Source: Tetradesmus obliquus (Eukaryota > Chlorophyta > Chlorophyceae > Sphaeropleales > Scenedesmaceae). Taken from it: a stretch of DNA of 64,000 nucleotides. How positions within the stretch are numbered: the first letter of the stretch is position 1; every line of letters starts with the position of its first letter. A model generated the notes under the pieces. The model saw nothing but the letters and a program-made list of their open reading frames with translations, did no database searches and was not told where the DNA came from. A program made the translations under genes and the position numbers. Location of the stretch: positions 6,110,501-6,174,500 of the forward strand of contig CP126192.1 of NCBI GenBank assembly GCA_030272155.1, written 5' to 3'. Shown piece by piece: positions 1 through 11,107 of the stretch.

Positions 1-139
1 TCGACATAGTCACAGTCACAATCTGTGTGAGGTGCCTCAGCATGTGCGCTCCTGAATGCACAGCGATGGCTATTGCGCTTGTATGGTTGCCTGCACCAAC
101 TGTTGCACACCTGATGCACGACCTTTTCCAACCGTCTGC

Positions 140-2168
140 CAGGGCTGTATGCATCAAAGCGCACTCGTCACGCGCCTGTTGGGTGGCACATCATCGCCAA
201 CAACCGGCACATCCGACAGCATCAACACAGCAGCAAACCCCTGCAGCAGGCGCACCAACGCCACTGCTGGCGGCAGCAGCAATATCAGCAGCCACTGCAG
301 CAGCAGGCGCAGCAGCTGCGACGCTGACGGCGACAGCAGCGCAGCACCAGCAGCAGCGCTGCTGCAGCGGCGGGCTTCTTCGCTCAGCAAGCAGCTGCGC
401 AAGCAGCTGGGGTTAGGCAGCGTTAGTGCTGGTGATGCCTGGAGTGCCGTGGCGGGTGCAGCAGGCGCAGCTGAGCCCATCTCGCAGCTGCAGAGGCTGC
501 AGCGGCGGCTGTCTCAGTACACAACGCAGAAGCAGGCCTACTCGGATGCGCATGCAGGCACAATGCTGGTGCTGTATGTAGGCAGCAGGTGGGAAGGGCT
601 CTTTCTCTTGCATGACAGCTGCTGCAGGCGTGCATACGCAGCACATGCTGTGTGCGGAAGCTTCGTCAGTCTTTGCAGCAATCGCCTGCATGCTGTCTGA
701 TTGCGAGCACTCCTGCTCTGCTCATTTGGGTCCCAGCAAGTGGAACTGTCTACTGCTGCTCAGCACCCACAAGGACGGCTCTGCTTGTGCACGCCTGCGT
801 GTGCAAATGCTGAGCGCAAAAAATCTGTTGTGCTGTGCCGTGCAGCCCTATCGACCAGGCAGTGGCTGGTGTGCTGCTGGGCAGCGAGCCTGGGCTGCTG
901 CTGGCGTGTGTGAGCAGCGGGTCTGAGGCGCTGGAGGCGGTGTTTGGCGGCAAGTGGCTGCCCGACCTGGTGCTGATGGACGTGGCGCTGCATGATGCGC
1001 CGGCATCAGAGGTGCGTGCTGCTGGCTGTGCTGCTTCCTTAGGTTTGTTGTGTATGCTACATATGGATAGCTGCCTGACCTGGTGCTGATGGACGTGGTG
1101 CTGCACGATGCGGCAGCATGAGAGGCGCGTGCTGCTGGTCACGACAACCGCAGTTGCTGCCAGGGGTGCTTATACAGCGTGGCACTAGCTGCACAGCAGG
1201 TCTCTCACTCTGAACGACTGTCCTGCATTGACACATCAGCTCCTCAGCCCGACGGCATGCGCTGCACATGCACCGCCTGCTCCCGCATGCTCCTCTGCAA
1301 ACAACTTCAGGTGGCGGGCCAGATGCGTGCCGCGTTCTCCCCGCTGGAGCTGCCCATCATGCTGCTGGCCAGCCGCAGCGGAGAGGCGGAGGCGCTGGCA
1401 GCGCTGGAGGCGGGCGTGAACGACTTCCTGATCAAGCCGCTGCGCCGCACCGAGCTGCTGGCACGCATCAACAGCCAGGTGACAGCTGGCAGCCTCGCAC
1501 TGGCAGTCTGCGGTTTGAAGTGTTAACAAATGAAAAGCAAGTGTAGAACAGCTGAGTGTGCTTCCCTTGATGTTATTTGGCTGCTTCCACATGCTGTGTA
1601 TCTGTGCAGCAGCCAATTATCCAGGGCCTGCTGTTGTCGTGTGCGCCGCTGCACACCATACGAACATGCTTCACCCCATACTGACATGCACTGCGCCTCT
1701 TTCATTTTGCTGCAGGTGATGATCAAGCAGAGTGTGCGGCGCGAGGCTGAGGCACGCAGCCACCACGAGCTGCTGGTGCAGGTGCTGCCGCCGCACATCA
1801 TCCAGCGCCTGGCTGCTGGGCAGGCCTGCATCCCAGAGCAGCACGAGCAGGTGCGCGGGGCAGGGAATTGGGGCGATTCTGGCTGCACGGCGCGCAATCA
1901 TTGCTGCATGTGCGGCGCATCGTGGCATGCGTGTGTAGCTGTGTGTATGCGCCGTTTGTCCTGCACCTAAGGCACATGGCACCTTCACACACAAGCTGAC
2001 ATTCAGACCGCTGCTGCTGCTGCTGCTGCTGCTGCTGCACAGGTGACCATCCTGTTCAGCGACATCGTGTGCTTCACCGAGCTGTGCTCGCTGTGGCCCA
2101 CAGCTGAGGTGGTGGCGCTGCTGGACGTGCTCTTCTCAGCCTTTGACGACCTCTGCGACAAGTGAGAC

Positions 2169-2219
<51 letters not shown>

Positions 2220-2276
2220 GGATGTACTATCATGCTTGCTCCAAGCACTTCTGGCAAACTATGCGACAACTGAGGC

Positions 2277-2315
<39 letters not shown>

Positions 2316-4233
2316 CAAGGGGTGCTTGGCTTGTTTGGCGCACCTGGGGGGTGACTAGCGTGTTTGCAGGAGGGTGGTGTGTTATGCTCAGACATCTACA
2401 TGCTGTGCTTGGGCACAGGGGATGATTCATGCGCCGGCAGGGCTGGATGTGTTGCAGCCTGAGAACCTTGAAGCAATGCGCGCTACACACAGCCCTGCCA
2501 TTGCAGCATGGCAACGGCATAGTGCTGCTCCAGACACCACGTCTCAAGCTTCCTTGTGCTGCTGCTGCTACTGCTGCTGCTGCTGCTGCTGCTGCCAGGC
2601 ACGGCGTGTTCAAGGTTGAGACCGTGGGTGACGCCTACATGGCTGTGGCGGGGCACGATGGCGCGCCTGACCACACGCTGCGCATGGCGGCCATGGCTGT
2701 GGACATGCTGGCTGCTGCGGAGGAGGTGAAGCACCAGGTGCTGGCGCAGGGTCAGGACGGGCGCCGCGTGCAGATACGTATCGGCATGCACACGGGTGAG
2801 GGCTCGCTGCACAGGCTGCGGCGATTGCACGCCTTACAGCAGACATGTTGATGGCTTCTTGAAGATGCACGTTGGTATGACCTGGCCGCGTGCAGATCCG
2901 CATCGGCATGCACACGGGTGAGGGCGCTGGCACAGGCTGTAGCTGGTGAACTCCTCAGAGCAGATACGTTGATAGTAGGGTTTGTTGAAATGCACGTGGG
3001 TGTGGCCTGGCCGTGTGCAGATCCGCAACGGCATGCTGACAGTTGAGGGAGATGCACAGGCTGCTGCGATCTTGTTTGAAAGCGTGGCGGCCTGTTGCCC
3101 TTTGCCTGGGTCAATATTTTTGCTCATAGGCATGACATGTGGCAGCTGGCTGATCAGCTGCTGCTGCTGCTGCTGCTGCTGCTGCCTGCAGGTCCGGCGC
3201 TGAGCGGCGTGGTGGGCAAGCGGCGGCCGCGCTACTGCTTCTTTGGTGACAGCGTGAACACTGCCAGCCGCATGGAGAGCAGCGGTTACCCCATGACCGT
3301 GCACCTCAGCGACGCCTGCGCAGCCGCACTGGCAGCAGCAGCAACAGCTGCTGCTGCTTCTGGTGATGTTGTTGATTATAGGATGAATGGCGTGCTACAG
3401 CTTGTGCCAGCAGGTGACGCAGCGCAGGAGCTGGAATGCAGCAGCAGCAGTGGTTGCGGAGGTCCTCCTTGGGAGCTGCTGGACATCGGCGTGCGGCATG
3501 TGAAGGGCAAGGGCATGATGCGCACACACCTGCTCAAGGTAAGAGCAGGGCCGCTGGGTGAGCCGCATGTGCGGCAATCGATTGTGTGCGTGGTGGAACG
3601 GAGGTCACATGTGTTTGTGGGCTGTGACTTGGCAAGAGATGATGGCATCACAGCAGAGCCTGCCTTTGCGTGGGTTGTGTATAGTGTGTGCCATAAAGCA
3701 GAGAAGTCACGCGCCTGCACATCACCTGCGCGCTTGAGATCCGTTCTGTTACACCAGCTGCTGGAGGTATAACGCATCGCCCCTCTCTTGCGCTCTTTTC
3801 TAAGCTGCTTTCACTGGTGGTCTCGCCCTATTTGCAGGCGGGTGACTGGGAGGATGCGCTGGACGCCGCACGCATCCAGCACGCAAGGCAGGAGCTGCTG
3901 CACGACAGCAGCACCTGCAGCACCGGCAGCCCCTTCAGCATGCGAGGCAGCCCACCGCCAGCCGCCGAAGCTGCAGGATCTTACTGTTACTCTGATATCA
4001 TTGGCCCTGCGCCAGGGGTGGCTGTGCAGCTGACGGCTGTGTATCCCAGCAGAAGCAGCCTCAACATCAGCCCAGGCAGCTGGTCGGTGGGGTCGGTAGG
4101 GTCTCCCAATGCGGCTGTTGCAGGGCTTGCTGAGGCGGATGCTGCGATGACGGTCGACTGTGCTGGCGGTGTGCTGTTGGGTAAGGTGCTGAAGGGGAGT
4201 TGGCAGCACGGCGCTGTAGCTCTGCATACCTAG
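140..4233 (+). CDS. Response-regulator receiver + class III guanylate cyclase (5' partial)
   Basis: Likely makes cGMP from GTP under control of a receiver domain. Exons inferred: up to 588, 846-1011, 1311-1479, 1716-1850, 2043-2161, ~2598-2800, ~3192-3540, 3838-4233; the 5' limit is uncertain and the gene probably starts left of the window. The receiver shows the phosphoacceptor Asp in DLVLMD and the Lys in DFLIKPL, but the β1 acidic pair looks replaced (LVLYVGSSPID, dependent on the splice call). A signalling helix ([10 protein letters not shown]) leads to the cyclase: metal Asp in [12 protein letters not shown], second Asp in [10 protein letters not shown], guanine-type Glu in [10 protein letters not shown], guanine-type Cys in [10 protein letters not shown], and the transition-state Asn/Arg in SVNTASRME. 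All catalytic positions are present, so it is called guanylate rather than adenylate cyclase. Receiver-cyclase order matches the 3' half of algal histidine-kinase-rhodopsin cyclases, but no kinase or opsin is visible here. Introns carry CAG/CTG arrays. Confidence 0.85.
958..1136 (+). repeat. Exon-edge duplication in the receiver exon
   Basis: A stretch of about 66 bp at 958-1023 encodes the phosphoacceptor strand [18 protein letters not shown] and runs past its donor site. It is repeated at 1071-1136, inside the following intron. The second copy keeps [12 protein letters not shown] but its reading is interrupted after that and its donor is changed (GCGCGT for GTGCGT). Spacing is 113 bp. Confidence 0.85.
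2170..2217 (+). repeat. (CAG)16 microsatellite in cyclase intron
   Basis: Sixteen perfect CAG units begin 9 bp after a donor site. A second array of about 12 units lies at 2278-2313 in the same intron and a CTG array at about 2560-2595 directly precedes the acceptor. Confidence 0.95.
2768..3060 (+). repeat. Three tandem copies of a cyclase exon end and donor site
   Basis: The segment encoding [10 protein letters not shown] plus its donor GTGAGG occurs at 2768, 2890 and 3015, spacing 122 and 125 bp. Copies 2 and 3 are preceded by CAG, which could serve as an acceptor. Copy 2 keeps the same donor; copy 3 has lost it and reads [10 protein letters not shown]. The first copy joins in frame to the exon at about 3192 ([10 protein letters not shown]). 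Confidence 0.85.
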
Positions 4234-4368
4234 GGCCCTCTGCGGCTGCTGCTGTGGGAGGTCTCACTTTTAGCTGACAAGCGCGCGGGGCCAACACGGC
4301 CCCGTGTGCATTGCAGATGTGTTCAGTTTGTGTTGCAACATTGTGTGGGTGTTCGCAACCCCACACCG

Positions 4369-4373
4369 TGTAA
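4369..4373 (+). terminator. Candidate TGTAA poly(A) signal of the cyclase gene
   Basis: TGTAA lies 136 nt after the cyclase stop codon. TGTAA is the usual green-algal polyadenylation signal; use of this copy is inferred from position only. Confidence 0.4.
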
Positions 4374-5667
4374 GAATGAGTGTTTGGTACTTTCCCGCTC
4401 TGTGCATTGGTGATTGGTGCTTTGGTGCATTGGTGCATTGGTGCATCTGTTGCAGTTTTCCCCTGATCTGGGGTCTGAGCAGCGCGCGTGGCAGGGTGTT
4501 TCATTGGTTCGGTGTTGGTCGTTCTGCGCATATGTGTGGTCTTAGCATGCACATTGTGTAGCACTGCAGCAATCTGGGGCGGAGCTGTTGGTGTTGCTAA
4601 TGCCACAGCTAGTACTGCATGTCTCAAGCATGTGGTTGTTGGGTGGTGCTTCTGCTGATGGCAGGCACCTCGTCAACTGTGCGGCTGCTTCCCTTGATTC
4701 CAACTGTGCAGCAGCTTTGTTGCTGTCTGTTGAATAGGCTATCTCTGTTCATCTCTTGATGGGCTTTGGTGTACCCTGCAAGTTGCAGAGTATGCAAAGG
4801 TAACACGACCAGCAGCACAGCAACCCCACATGGTGGTGGCCTGATGCGGTTGTGCTAGGTGCAGTTGATGTGGTCCTGCATTAATGTCAGCCAAGTGTGT
4901 CCTTGCACACCTTGTACGACTGTGGCAAATTTCAGGCTGCGTCTGTGGTGGGGGCTTTGTGCATTGTGCTTCACTGCATGTGTGAAGGAGCATTTGTTGC
5001 CGGCAAGGGGGCCTTTGTAGCAAATGCACCTGGTGGTCAACGACCTGGCTGCTGGTGTTTGACTGGTCAAGTGTAGCAACATTGGCACTGGTGTTCACTG
5101 TAATGCAGCAGCATGTGGGTGCCATGCAGCATACGATCCTGCGTGTTTGCGGCACCTGATGCTTCCAGCACAGTTTGATTGTAGTGACATCTGTGGGCGC
5201 AGCAGCCATTCTGGTGCATGTACATGCAGCGTCAAGCTGCCTTGAAGGTTTTCGTGCTCAGTTTTGAATTGCAGCTGGCCTTATGGTGGAGCTGGCTGCT
5301 GGTGTGCTCCTGACAGTCTTCAAATGACTGGGCTTTGCCCTGGTAGTGCTGCACATGTGCTGGCAGGGCCTGCATGCATGCTGCATGCGTGCCGCAAGGA
5401 GAGGTTACCTTGCAGGCATGGAGTGCCAGCCTGTGTCAGGTGGATTGCAACAAATGTACTGCAATGTAGTGCATTTGCAGGTGCAGGTCTTGGCAGCTGT
5501 TCTGAGGGATCAGCATTGGTCTCGCTGCCATGGCAGCAGTATCGTGGCGCTATCGAGCAGCGGGCATCGTTGGCGCGTGCCTGCCTGCCGCCTGCTGGCG
5601 TCGCAGCTGCTGCGCATGCAACCTGCAGTGTCAAGCCATGTGTGTTATTCTGACACAGCTGTGCTGT

Positions 5668-5716
5668 CTTGGCATGCTTTCTTGGCATGCTTTCTTGGCA
5701 TGCTTTCTTGGCGTGC
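5668..5716. repeat. 13-bp tandem repeat, about 3.8 units
   Basis: The unit CTTGGCATGCTTT is repeated three times and ends in a partial fourth unit with one change. It sits in the gene-free interval. Confidence 0.9.
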
Positions 5717-6222
5717 AGATCTGTGACTATGCAGTTTCTGCTCTTCTATGTGTGCCATCCGATTCGTAGTTCAGCCTCCTGGCATGCAGCGGCTCTCAGA
5801 GCCACATACGCTTGGCATTTGTGCATTCTGTGGCCGCCCTCTGGTGGCGTTGTGTGGTTTCTTCAACGGCCTGTTGGGCATCTTGAATTCCAGGCTCCCT
5901 GGCCTGATTCAGCATGTGCTCGGGCAGCATAAGCGGGGCGTCATTCTTTGGAGCAGCAGAACTCGGGGCAGTGCTCTGAGGTGAGGGTGCATATGTGGTG
6001 GCCCTGCGCCCTGGCAGATGGTGTCATGCTGCAACTTGCTTATGTGTGAATACTGCGGTGGTTGTCCAGCGTAGCATAGCGTGCATGTGCCGAGGCGGCG
6101 GGCATGTTCGTTCAAAGAGCTGTTGATTGTTGCAATGTTTGCTGTTATACAGCTGTTGTACAACACGCGTGTGACCACATGTGGTCTGGATGTGCTAGAT
6201 GTGCACTCAGAGTGTTGAGTCA

Positions 6223-6334
6223 TGAATGAATGAATGAGCTACACGTGGTGTGTTAAAACTCGCCACCCGCGTAAGTTAAGGGAGGGGGTGTGTGACAATG
6301 AGGATACCCCATGCACCTTCACACCTCCTACCAT
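6223..6334 (-). repeat. Dispersed repeat copy A (SINE/LINE 3'-end-like)
   Basis: About 112 bp matches the reverse complement of 15302-15420 with scattered differences. Shared blocks include the CGCGTAAGTTAAGG core, GATGAGGATACC/AATGAGGATACC and GAGCTAC(A/G)CGTGGTGTGTT. One end is a tetranucleotide run (TGAA)n, which on the minus strand reads as a (TTCA)n tail, as seen at 3' ends of some non-LTR retroposons. No terminal inverted repeats and no coding capacity are visible. Confidence 0.75.
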
Positions 6335-6809
6335 CCTCACTGATCTCTAGGGCTCAGCAAGGTACCCGTGGGGCCGTGTTGAGTCAAATGTTGGCGACGT
6401 GTTCAGGCTTTCAGGACCGAGCGTTAGATTGTGACAAGTGGCTGTTGTGTGATGGAGTTTGCTGCACGTGCTGATGCATATCTGGAACAATCCTGCTTTC
6501 ACTTGGCCAAGGTTTTCATGCGCTGTTGTGGTTGGCGGTTCAAGGTTTCAAGTAACAAAAGTCCACCGTACATCGCCAATCCTTACAAATCCACACCAAG
6601 CTTGGCAAGCCCATGCAGCCACGTGGGGAAAGCATGGGTGGGACATATGCGCAAGTGCTTTTTCGTCCTTCATCAAGCCTCACTGATTCCACCATCACAG
6701 GCAACATCAGACATGGCGCCAGAGCCACCAGTGGAGGTACCTGATCCATGACGGCACCAGAATGACACAGCACTGCATGCAGTATGCTGTGATTTCGCAT
6801 GCCCGGACG

Positions 6810-6880
6810 GATGTAACTGAGGCCCCAGATTGATGCAACTGAGGCCCCAGATTGATGCAACTGAGGCCCCAGATTGATGC
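6810..6880. repeat. 22-bp tandem repeat, about 3.2 units
   Basis: The unit beginning GATGCAACTGAGGCCCCAG occurs at 6810, 6832 and 6854 with one base difference in the first, then breaks off after GATGC. It is intergenic. Confidence 0.95.
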
Positions 6881-7324
6881 CCAAACTCCAGGCTCACATG
6901 ATCACAGCAATTGTTCGATCTGCCAGACGTGTCACGTAATCATCACAGAACCCTTTCTCAACATGCAAATGGCCCGCATGATCCAGTCCAATGGCCCCCA
7001 GTCGCCCAAAACATCACAGACTCCCTACTCAGCTGGGCTCACATGATGCCACAATGGCAGCCTGCACAAAGTATGCATGCGCACTTGCAGCTGACATGGG
7101 TTGAAACCAGAGCGGCAGCCACCCTGTTGCAACTTTCCAGACACCACACACTTCTTCCCGTTCAACAGCATTCCAAATCAGCTTGGCTCAAAGGCACAGC
7201 CTGCTGCTCAAAACGTGTCTGGCACAGGCACTGCTGTGATTCATATGATATCTGGAAATCCAAGACATTGGTGCAACACAGCTCAACATGATGCGGTGTA
7301 TATGTGACAAGGACGATATGTAGA

Positions 7325-7376
7325 AACGTCACACAGGCAGGCATTCTCAGAACGTCACACAGGCAGGCGTTCTCAG
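7325..7376. repeat. 26-bp tandem duplication
   Basis: The unit begins AACGTCACACAGGCAGGC and is present twice (7325-7350 and 7351-7376) with one base difference. The near identity points to a recent duplication. Confidence 0.95.
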
Positions 7377-7474
7377 GCTAGAGAATCAGACACTTGACAT
7401 GCTCACATGCGTTCGACTGCGGCAAGCAGCGCCGAGCACTCTGCAACGGCAGAGCACTGGGAGCGCTGCACAGC

Positions 7475-7780
7475 AGCAGCAAGCGCCGCACATAGCCCTG
7501 ATTGGGATCTCAAAAGAGCGCTGGCCACTTCACTGTAACACCAGCTGTCCACACCACACAAAAGCAGTATTTTTTGAAGCTCTATCACCGGACATGTCAT
7601 CAAAACACAAATGGCATCCAACCGTGCCAACGGGGTGCACAGGAGCAAGCGCCGTGCAGAAGAGCGCTGACCCATCAATTGTGACACCAGCTGTCCAACA
7701 CGGAAAAGCAGTACTCTTGAAACTAAAGTTGCCCAATCGCGTACTCGCGACACAACTGGCATCAAACTGCGCCAATGCTT
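7475..7780. repeat. Degenerate ~165-bp tandem duplication
   Basis: Two diverged units start at AGCAAGCGCCG (7475 and about 7643). Both contain GAGCGCTG, ACACCAGCTGTCCA, AAAGCAGTA and TGGCATC in the same order. A 167-codon open frame spans it, but it begins at a common codon context, lacks any domain and follows the repeat, so it is not called as a gene. Confidence 0.65.
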
Positions 7781-8271
7781 TTGGGAGAGGCCGCATGAAC
7801 ACACTGCCGTGGCAGCACCAACTCACTGGCCACACGCCACTCCACATAGATGCAATGACACTGCAAGACTTTAGAACGTCATGCACCAGGAAGCTAGTTT
7901 AGCAGCTTCTGAACACTGTCCAGGGATCTCACATCATCGCAGCATTGGTAAACCCCGCCACACATCACAGACCTGCGCAAAGCTGCGTAACAAGCTGCTG
8001 GTAGTGCTGTGCACTGATCACAGAAACGTGTAGCCTCCTTTCCCTCATCAGAAACGTGCATTTTCTGCAGTTATTGGACATTGCAAGAAACCCTGGCGCC
8101 ATGCACGCGTCAAAACAAAAGCTCATGGTGACACCTCATCATGCAGCAGCACACTCGGTGCGCAGCAGCATGCTCCCCTGCTCCTCGCGATTGGATTGGT
8201 AGCCTCATATGCGGGGAGCCTCCTCTGTGCTGTCAGCAGCACTGCTGCATGCCTGTTGTGATGATAATGGA

Positions 8272-9297
8272 TCAGGCAGAAGGCAGGGCCAGGAAGCCTC
8301 CCACCACTGGCTGGAGTGCCTTGTAGGTCACGCTCTGGTAGGAGGTGTTGTCAGGGATCAGATCGCCGGTCGCATCAAACTTCACGTCGCCGGAGACGCC
8401 TGCAGGCAAGCAGCAAAAGGGAGTTCGTCAAGTGCCGTGCTGGTGTTTACGAAGATCAGCAAGGGTTGCTGCTGGTCTGCCCTGCGCAAGCTGCAAAGCC
8501 AGCCAGCTATAGGTTGCCAGCCGTACTGCCAGCTAGCAGTCAATGCTGCCAACAGCTGCATGTCAGGCGCATGCCCACAGCCTCTTGTACGCATTGTGTC
8601 TTTGCTGTAAAGGAAGCTATAGCCTGCCACTCGCCTGTAAAAGCCACCTTCAGGGGGGAAGCATTGCTGGCGATTGCAACCGGCTTCCCGCCTTTTGCAT
8701 CCGCCAAGTACCCCTGCACCAGCACTGTCACCGCATCATACGCGTGGGCTGCATGCCCCGCATACGGCTCCTTTGTAGCCTTAGCGTAGCGGCCCTTGAA
8801 GGCAGCAGTGCCCTGGTTGTACGCACTGACGGTGAGCTTGTCCAGCAGAGTGGTCTTGCCGAAGCTTGCCACAAGGCCTGGCAGGGTGGGGCTGTACTGG
8901 GCATCGCCAGCATAGAGCTCCGGGGAAAAGCCTGGGATAGCAGCGCCCGCAGCCAGGAACTGCGCGACCCTGCACACACACACGCATGCAGGGTGCACGT
9001 GGCAGCAACACAGCAACAGGCAGTCAAGGACAAGGAGCCAGAGCAACACAAGCATGTGACAGCGAGCAATGCTGAGACTGCCACGAAACTTTGAAGTCAG
9101 GGTGTGCATGCAAGTGTTGCAGCACTCATGCAAGTGTTATGGCACTCATGCAAGTGTGCTGGCACTCATGCACAGTGCAGTGGCAAGGGCAGGACGTGCT
9201 GCTGACAGGCCTGCTGCCACAGCTGCCGTCCCTTCTGCTGGCTGAACATCTGGCTGGCTGGCTGAACTCGTTCTTTTGCCGTCACAGCGGCATGGTT

Positions 9298-9334
<37 letters not shown>

Positions 9335-9803
9335 TAGCAGCAGCAGCAGCAGCAGCACTCACCAGGTGTCGTTGTTCATGGCAATCACCACCTTCGTCAC
9401 GCCCGACTTGGCCATGTTCTGCGCTGCCTGCACTGCATTCGTTGGCGTCGTTACAATGGTGGTCTTCACGGTGCCTCCCAGCTTTTTGTAGGCAGCAGTG
9501 AAGCCGTCTGCCAGCCCCTGGCCGTATGCATTTGGCTCCACAACAACGCCAACAGGCTTCAGGCCGCTGGCCTTCACCAAGTTGGCCAGGACCCGGCTCT
9601 GGAACCTGTCTGGGGGCGAGAGCTGCGGGGTGTGGACAGCAGCAAGGAGAGCAGTGCAGTTAGGTCCAGCAAGTTGCGGTTGCGGAGTCAGCAGCGCACA
9701 AAGAACCAGCATGTATTCTAGTGCTGCTCAACAGCAGCAGCAGCAGCAGCAGCAGCAGAATGCAGCAGCAGCAGTAGAAGCAGCAACAGCAGCAGACGCA
9801 GAC

Positions 9804-9851
<48 letters not shown>

Positions 9852-9890
9852 TGCATCAGCATGCAATGCGTGCGCAGCCGCACAGCTACG

Positions 9891-9928
<38 letters not shown>

Positions 9929-10494
9929 CAGCAGCAGCAGCAGCAGGAGCAGCAGCAGCAGAATGCAGCAGCATGCAATGCGTGCGCATCTGTACGGCTA
10001 TGGGCAGCAGCAGCAGCAGCAGCAGCGCAGCCGGCACCCACCCTGAAGAAGTTGTCTCCTGCGATTGTGAGCTTGTCGGACGTGGAGGTGGGGCTGATGA
10101 GCAGGATGGGTGCCAGCACATCCTTGGCAGCCAGAGATGCCTTGCTGCAGATTTCACCGATCACACCAACCACGCCGCGCGTCTTAAGGATGGCAGCGCC
10201 AGCCTTTGCACTGTCTGCCTCGCACTGGGTGTCCACGCAGGTGAGCACAAAGTTGTAGCCCTTGTTTGCTGCAGCCAGATCAGTCAGGGCCAGCTTGATG
10301 CCCTCACGCGCTGCCACTCCCTTGGCGGCGTACGCGTTGGAGCCCGAGAAAGGCAGCATGCAGCCGATCTTGATGGTGGTTTTCGCTCCGGGGTTGTTGA
10401 TCGTGAAGTCGGGGATGGTCTTCGGGGTTTCGCTGACAGCCACAGCGGCAGATGCTGCCACCAGGCACAGTAGCAGAGCAGTAGAGTACGCCAT
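8272..10494 (-). CDS. Secreted LivK-type (Peripla_BP_6) ligand-binding protein
   Basis: Predicted 391-residue protein with a signal peptide (MAYSTALLLCLVAASAAVAV) and then a bilobed type-1 periplasmic-binding fold: IKIGCMLPFSGSNAYAAKG at the start, VIGEICSKASLAA and ISPTSTSDKLT in the first lobe, FFRLSPPD at the crossover, and the family C-terminal GDVKFDATGDLIPD. Bacterial relatives bind branched-chain amino acids, amides or urea for ABC importers. Exons: 10042-10494, 9363-9622, 8635-8969, 8272-8399; their sum is 1176 nt, an exact codon multiple. The third intron starts GC rather than GT (GCGAGT). No transmembrane segment follows the domain, so it is a soluble secreted or vacuolar protein, unlike plant glutamate receptors. 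Its ligand and partner cannot be read from the sequence. It is a eukaryotic gene now, although the domain is of bacterial type. Confidence 0.88.
9299..9357. repeat. CAG array in LivK-type gene intron
   Basis: About 19 CAG units with one CAATAG interruption end next to the donor of exon 2 (the gene is on the minus strand, where the array reads CTG). Confidence 0.9.
9730..10026. repeat. Higher-order repeat of CAG arrays in intron 1
   Basis: Intron 1 of the LivK-type gene consists largely of CAG arrays, including (CAG)15 at 9805-9849. A non-CAG spacer containing ATGCAATGCGTGCGCA and GGCTA(T/C)GGGCAGCAG occurs twice, at about 9848-9900 and 9958-10010. The intron therefore grew by duplicating units of about 110 bp as well as by repeat slippage. 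Confidence 0.85.
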
Positions 10495-11107
10495 GTCGTA
10501 GGGCTCGTTGCGGGCAACAGCACCTGCAGCAAATAATAAACAACAAGGTGAAAAACAGGTTGAAGTGGACTGGAGACTGCGAAGCGACCCCCTTCGCCGC
10601 GTCTGGCCGAGATCTTATTCCACACTGCAACGACAGCACATTGTGGCATGTTCGACTTGTTGGCTACGACCACCAGCAAACAGAGTTATGCTGGTTGTAA
10701 TGTATTGTTAACGCAGCTGAGCAAAGCCATACAGCGGCATGCCAGTTTCGACCACTGTCGCAACGCACCTGGGAGCACTCGGACAGGCACTACGCCGAAC
10801 AAGAAGCTTTTGGAGGTTTTATAATGATGTCGGTGAGGTATACTTGCTCGCGATCAGTTTGTTTGGCGGAGTTCGCACCTTCTTAACACCCCTTCGCACT
10901 AAGCCCACGTGTTGTCACCCGTGAGTCACCCGATCTTAGACAGTTCCAGGCAGCCAGATAGGAACAAATCTGTAATTATTGGCGTACGTCATGCATGGTG
11001 TTACAAGATGCCGATGTACCACAGCAGCAGGGGCGGCTCTTCAGCCAGCCTACTGCGCACCCCTTGTTGGGCCCCTGTTGCCCTGCTGCTGCTGCTGCTG
11101 CTGCTGC
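10495..11107. other. Interval upstream of LivK-type gene and downstream of PEBP
   Basis: Both neighbours are on the minus strand. The left part should hold the promoter of the LivK-type gene and the right part the PEBP 3' UTR. No other gene is recognised. Confidence 0.5.
11001..11005 (-). terminator. Candidate TGTAA poly(A) signal of PEBP
   Basis: TTACA on the plus strand gives TGTAA on the coding strand 103 nt after the PEBP stop codon. Confidence 0.4.

Larger units (their letters stand above)
4234..8271. other. 4-kb gene-free interval
   Basis: This holds the presumed 3' UTR of the cyclase gene and the 3' flank of the LivK-type gene, which converge here. Open frames in it are low-complexity or lack any recognisable domain. 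It contains four separate repeat features (5668, 6223, 6810 and 7325) and a degenerate duplication from 7475. No RNA gene was recognised. Confidence 0.6.

Noticed and set aside
1-139. Histidine kinase or opsin part of the cyclase gene
   Set aside because: No kinase box or retinal-helix motif can be read in the few hundred bases left of the receiver, so only the receiver and cyclase are annotated.
7399-7902. 167-codon plus-strand open frame
   Set aside because: It spans a degenerate duplication, shows no domain, and has no supporting splice or expression signal.
9299-10026. CRISPR-like array in the LivK-type gene intron
   Set aside because: The repeats are CAG microsatellites with no regular unique spacers and lie in a eukaryotic intron.
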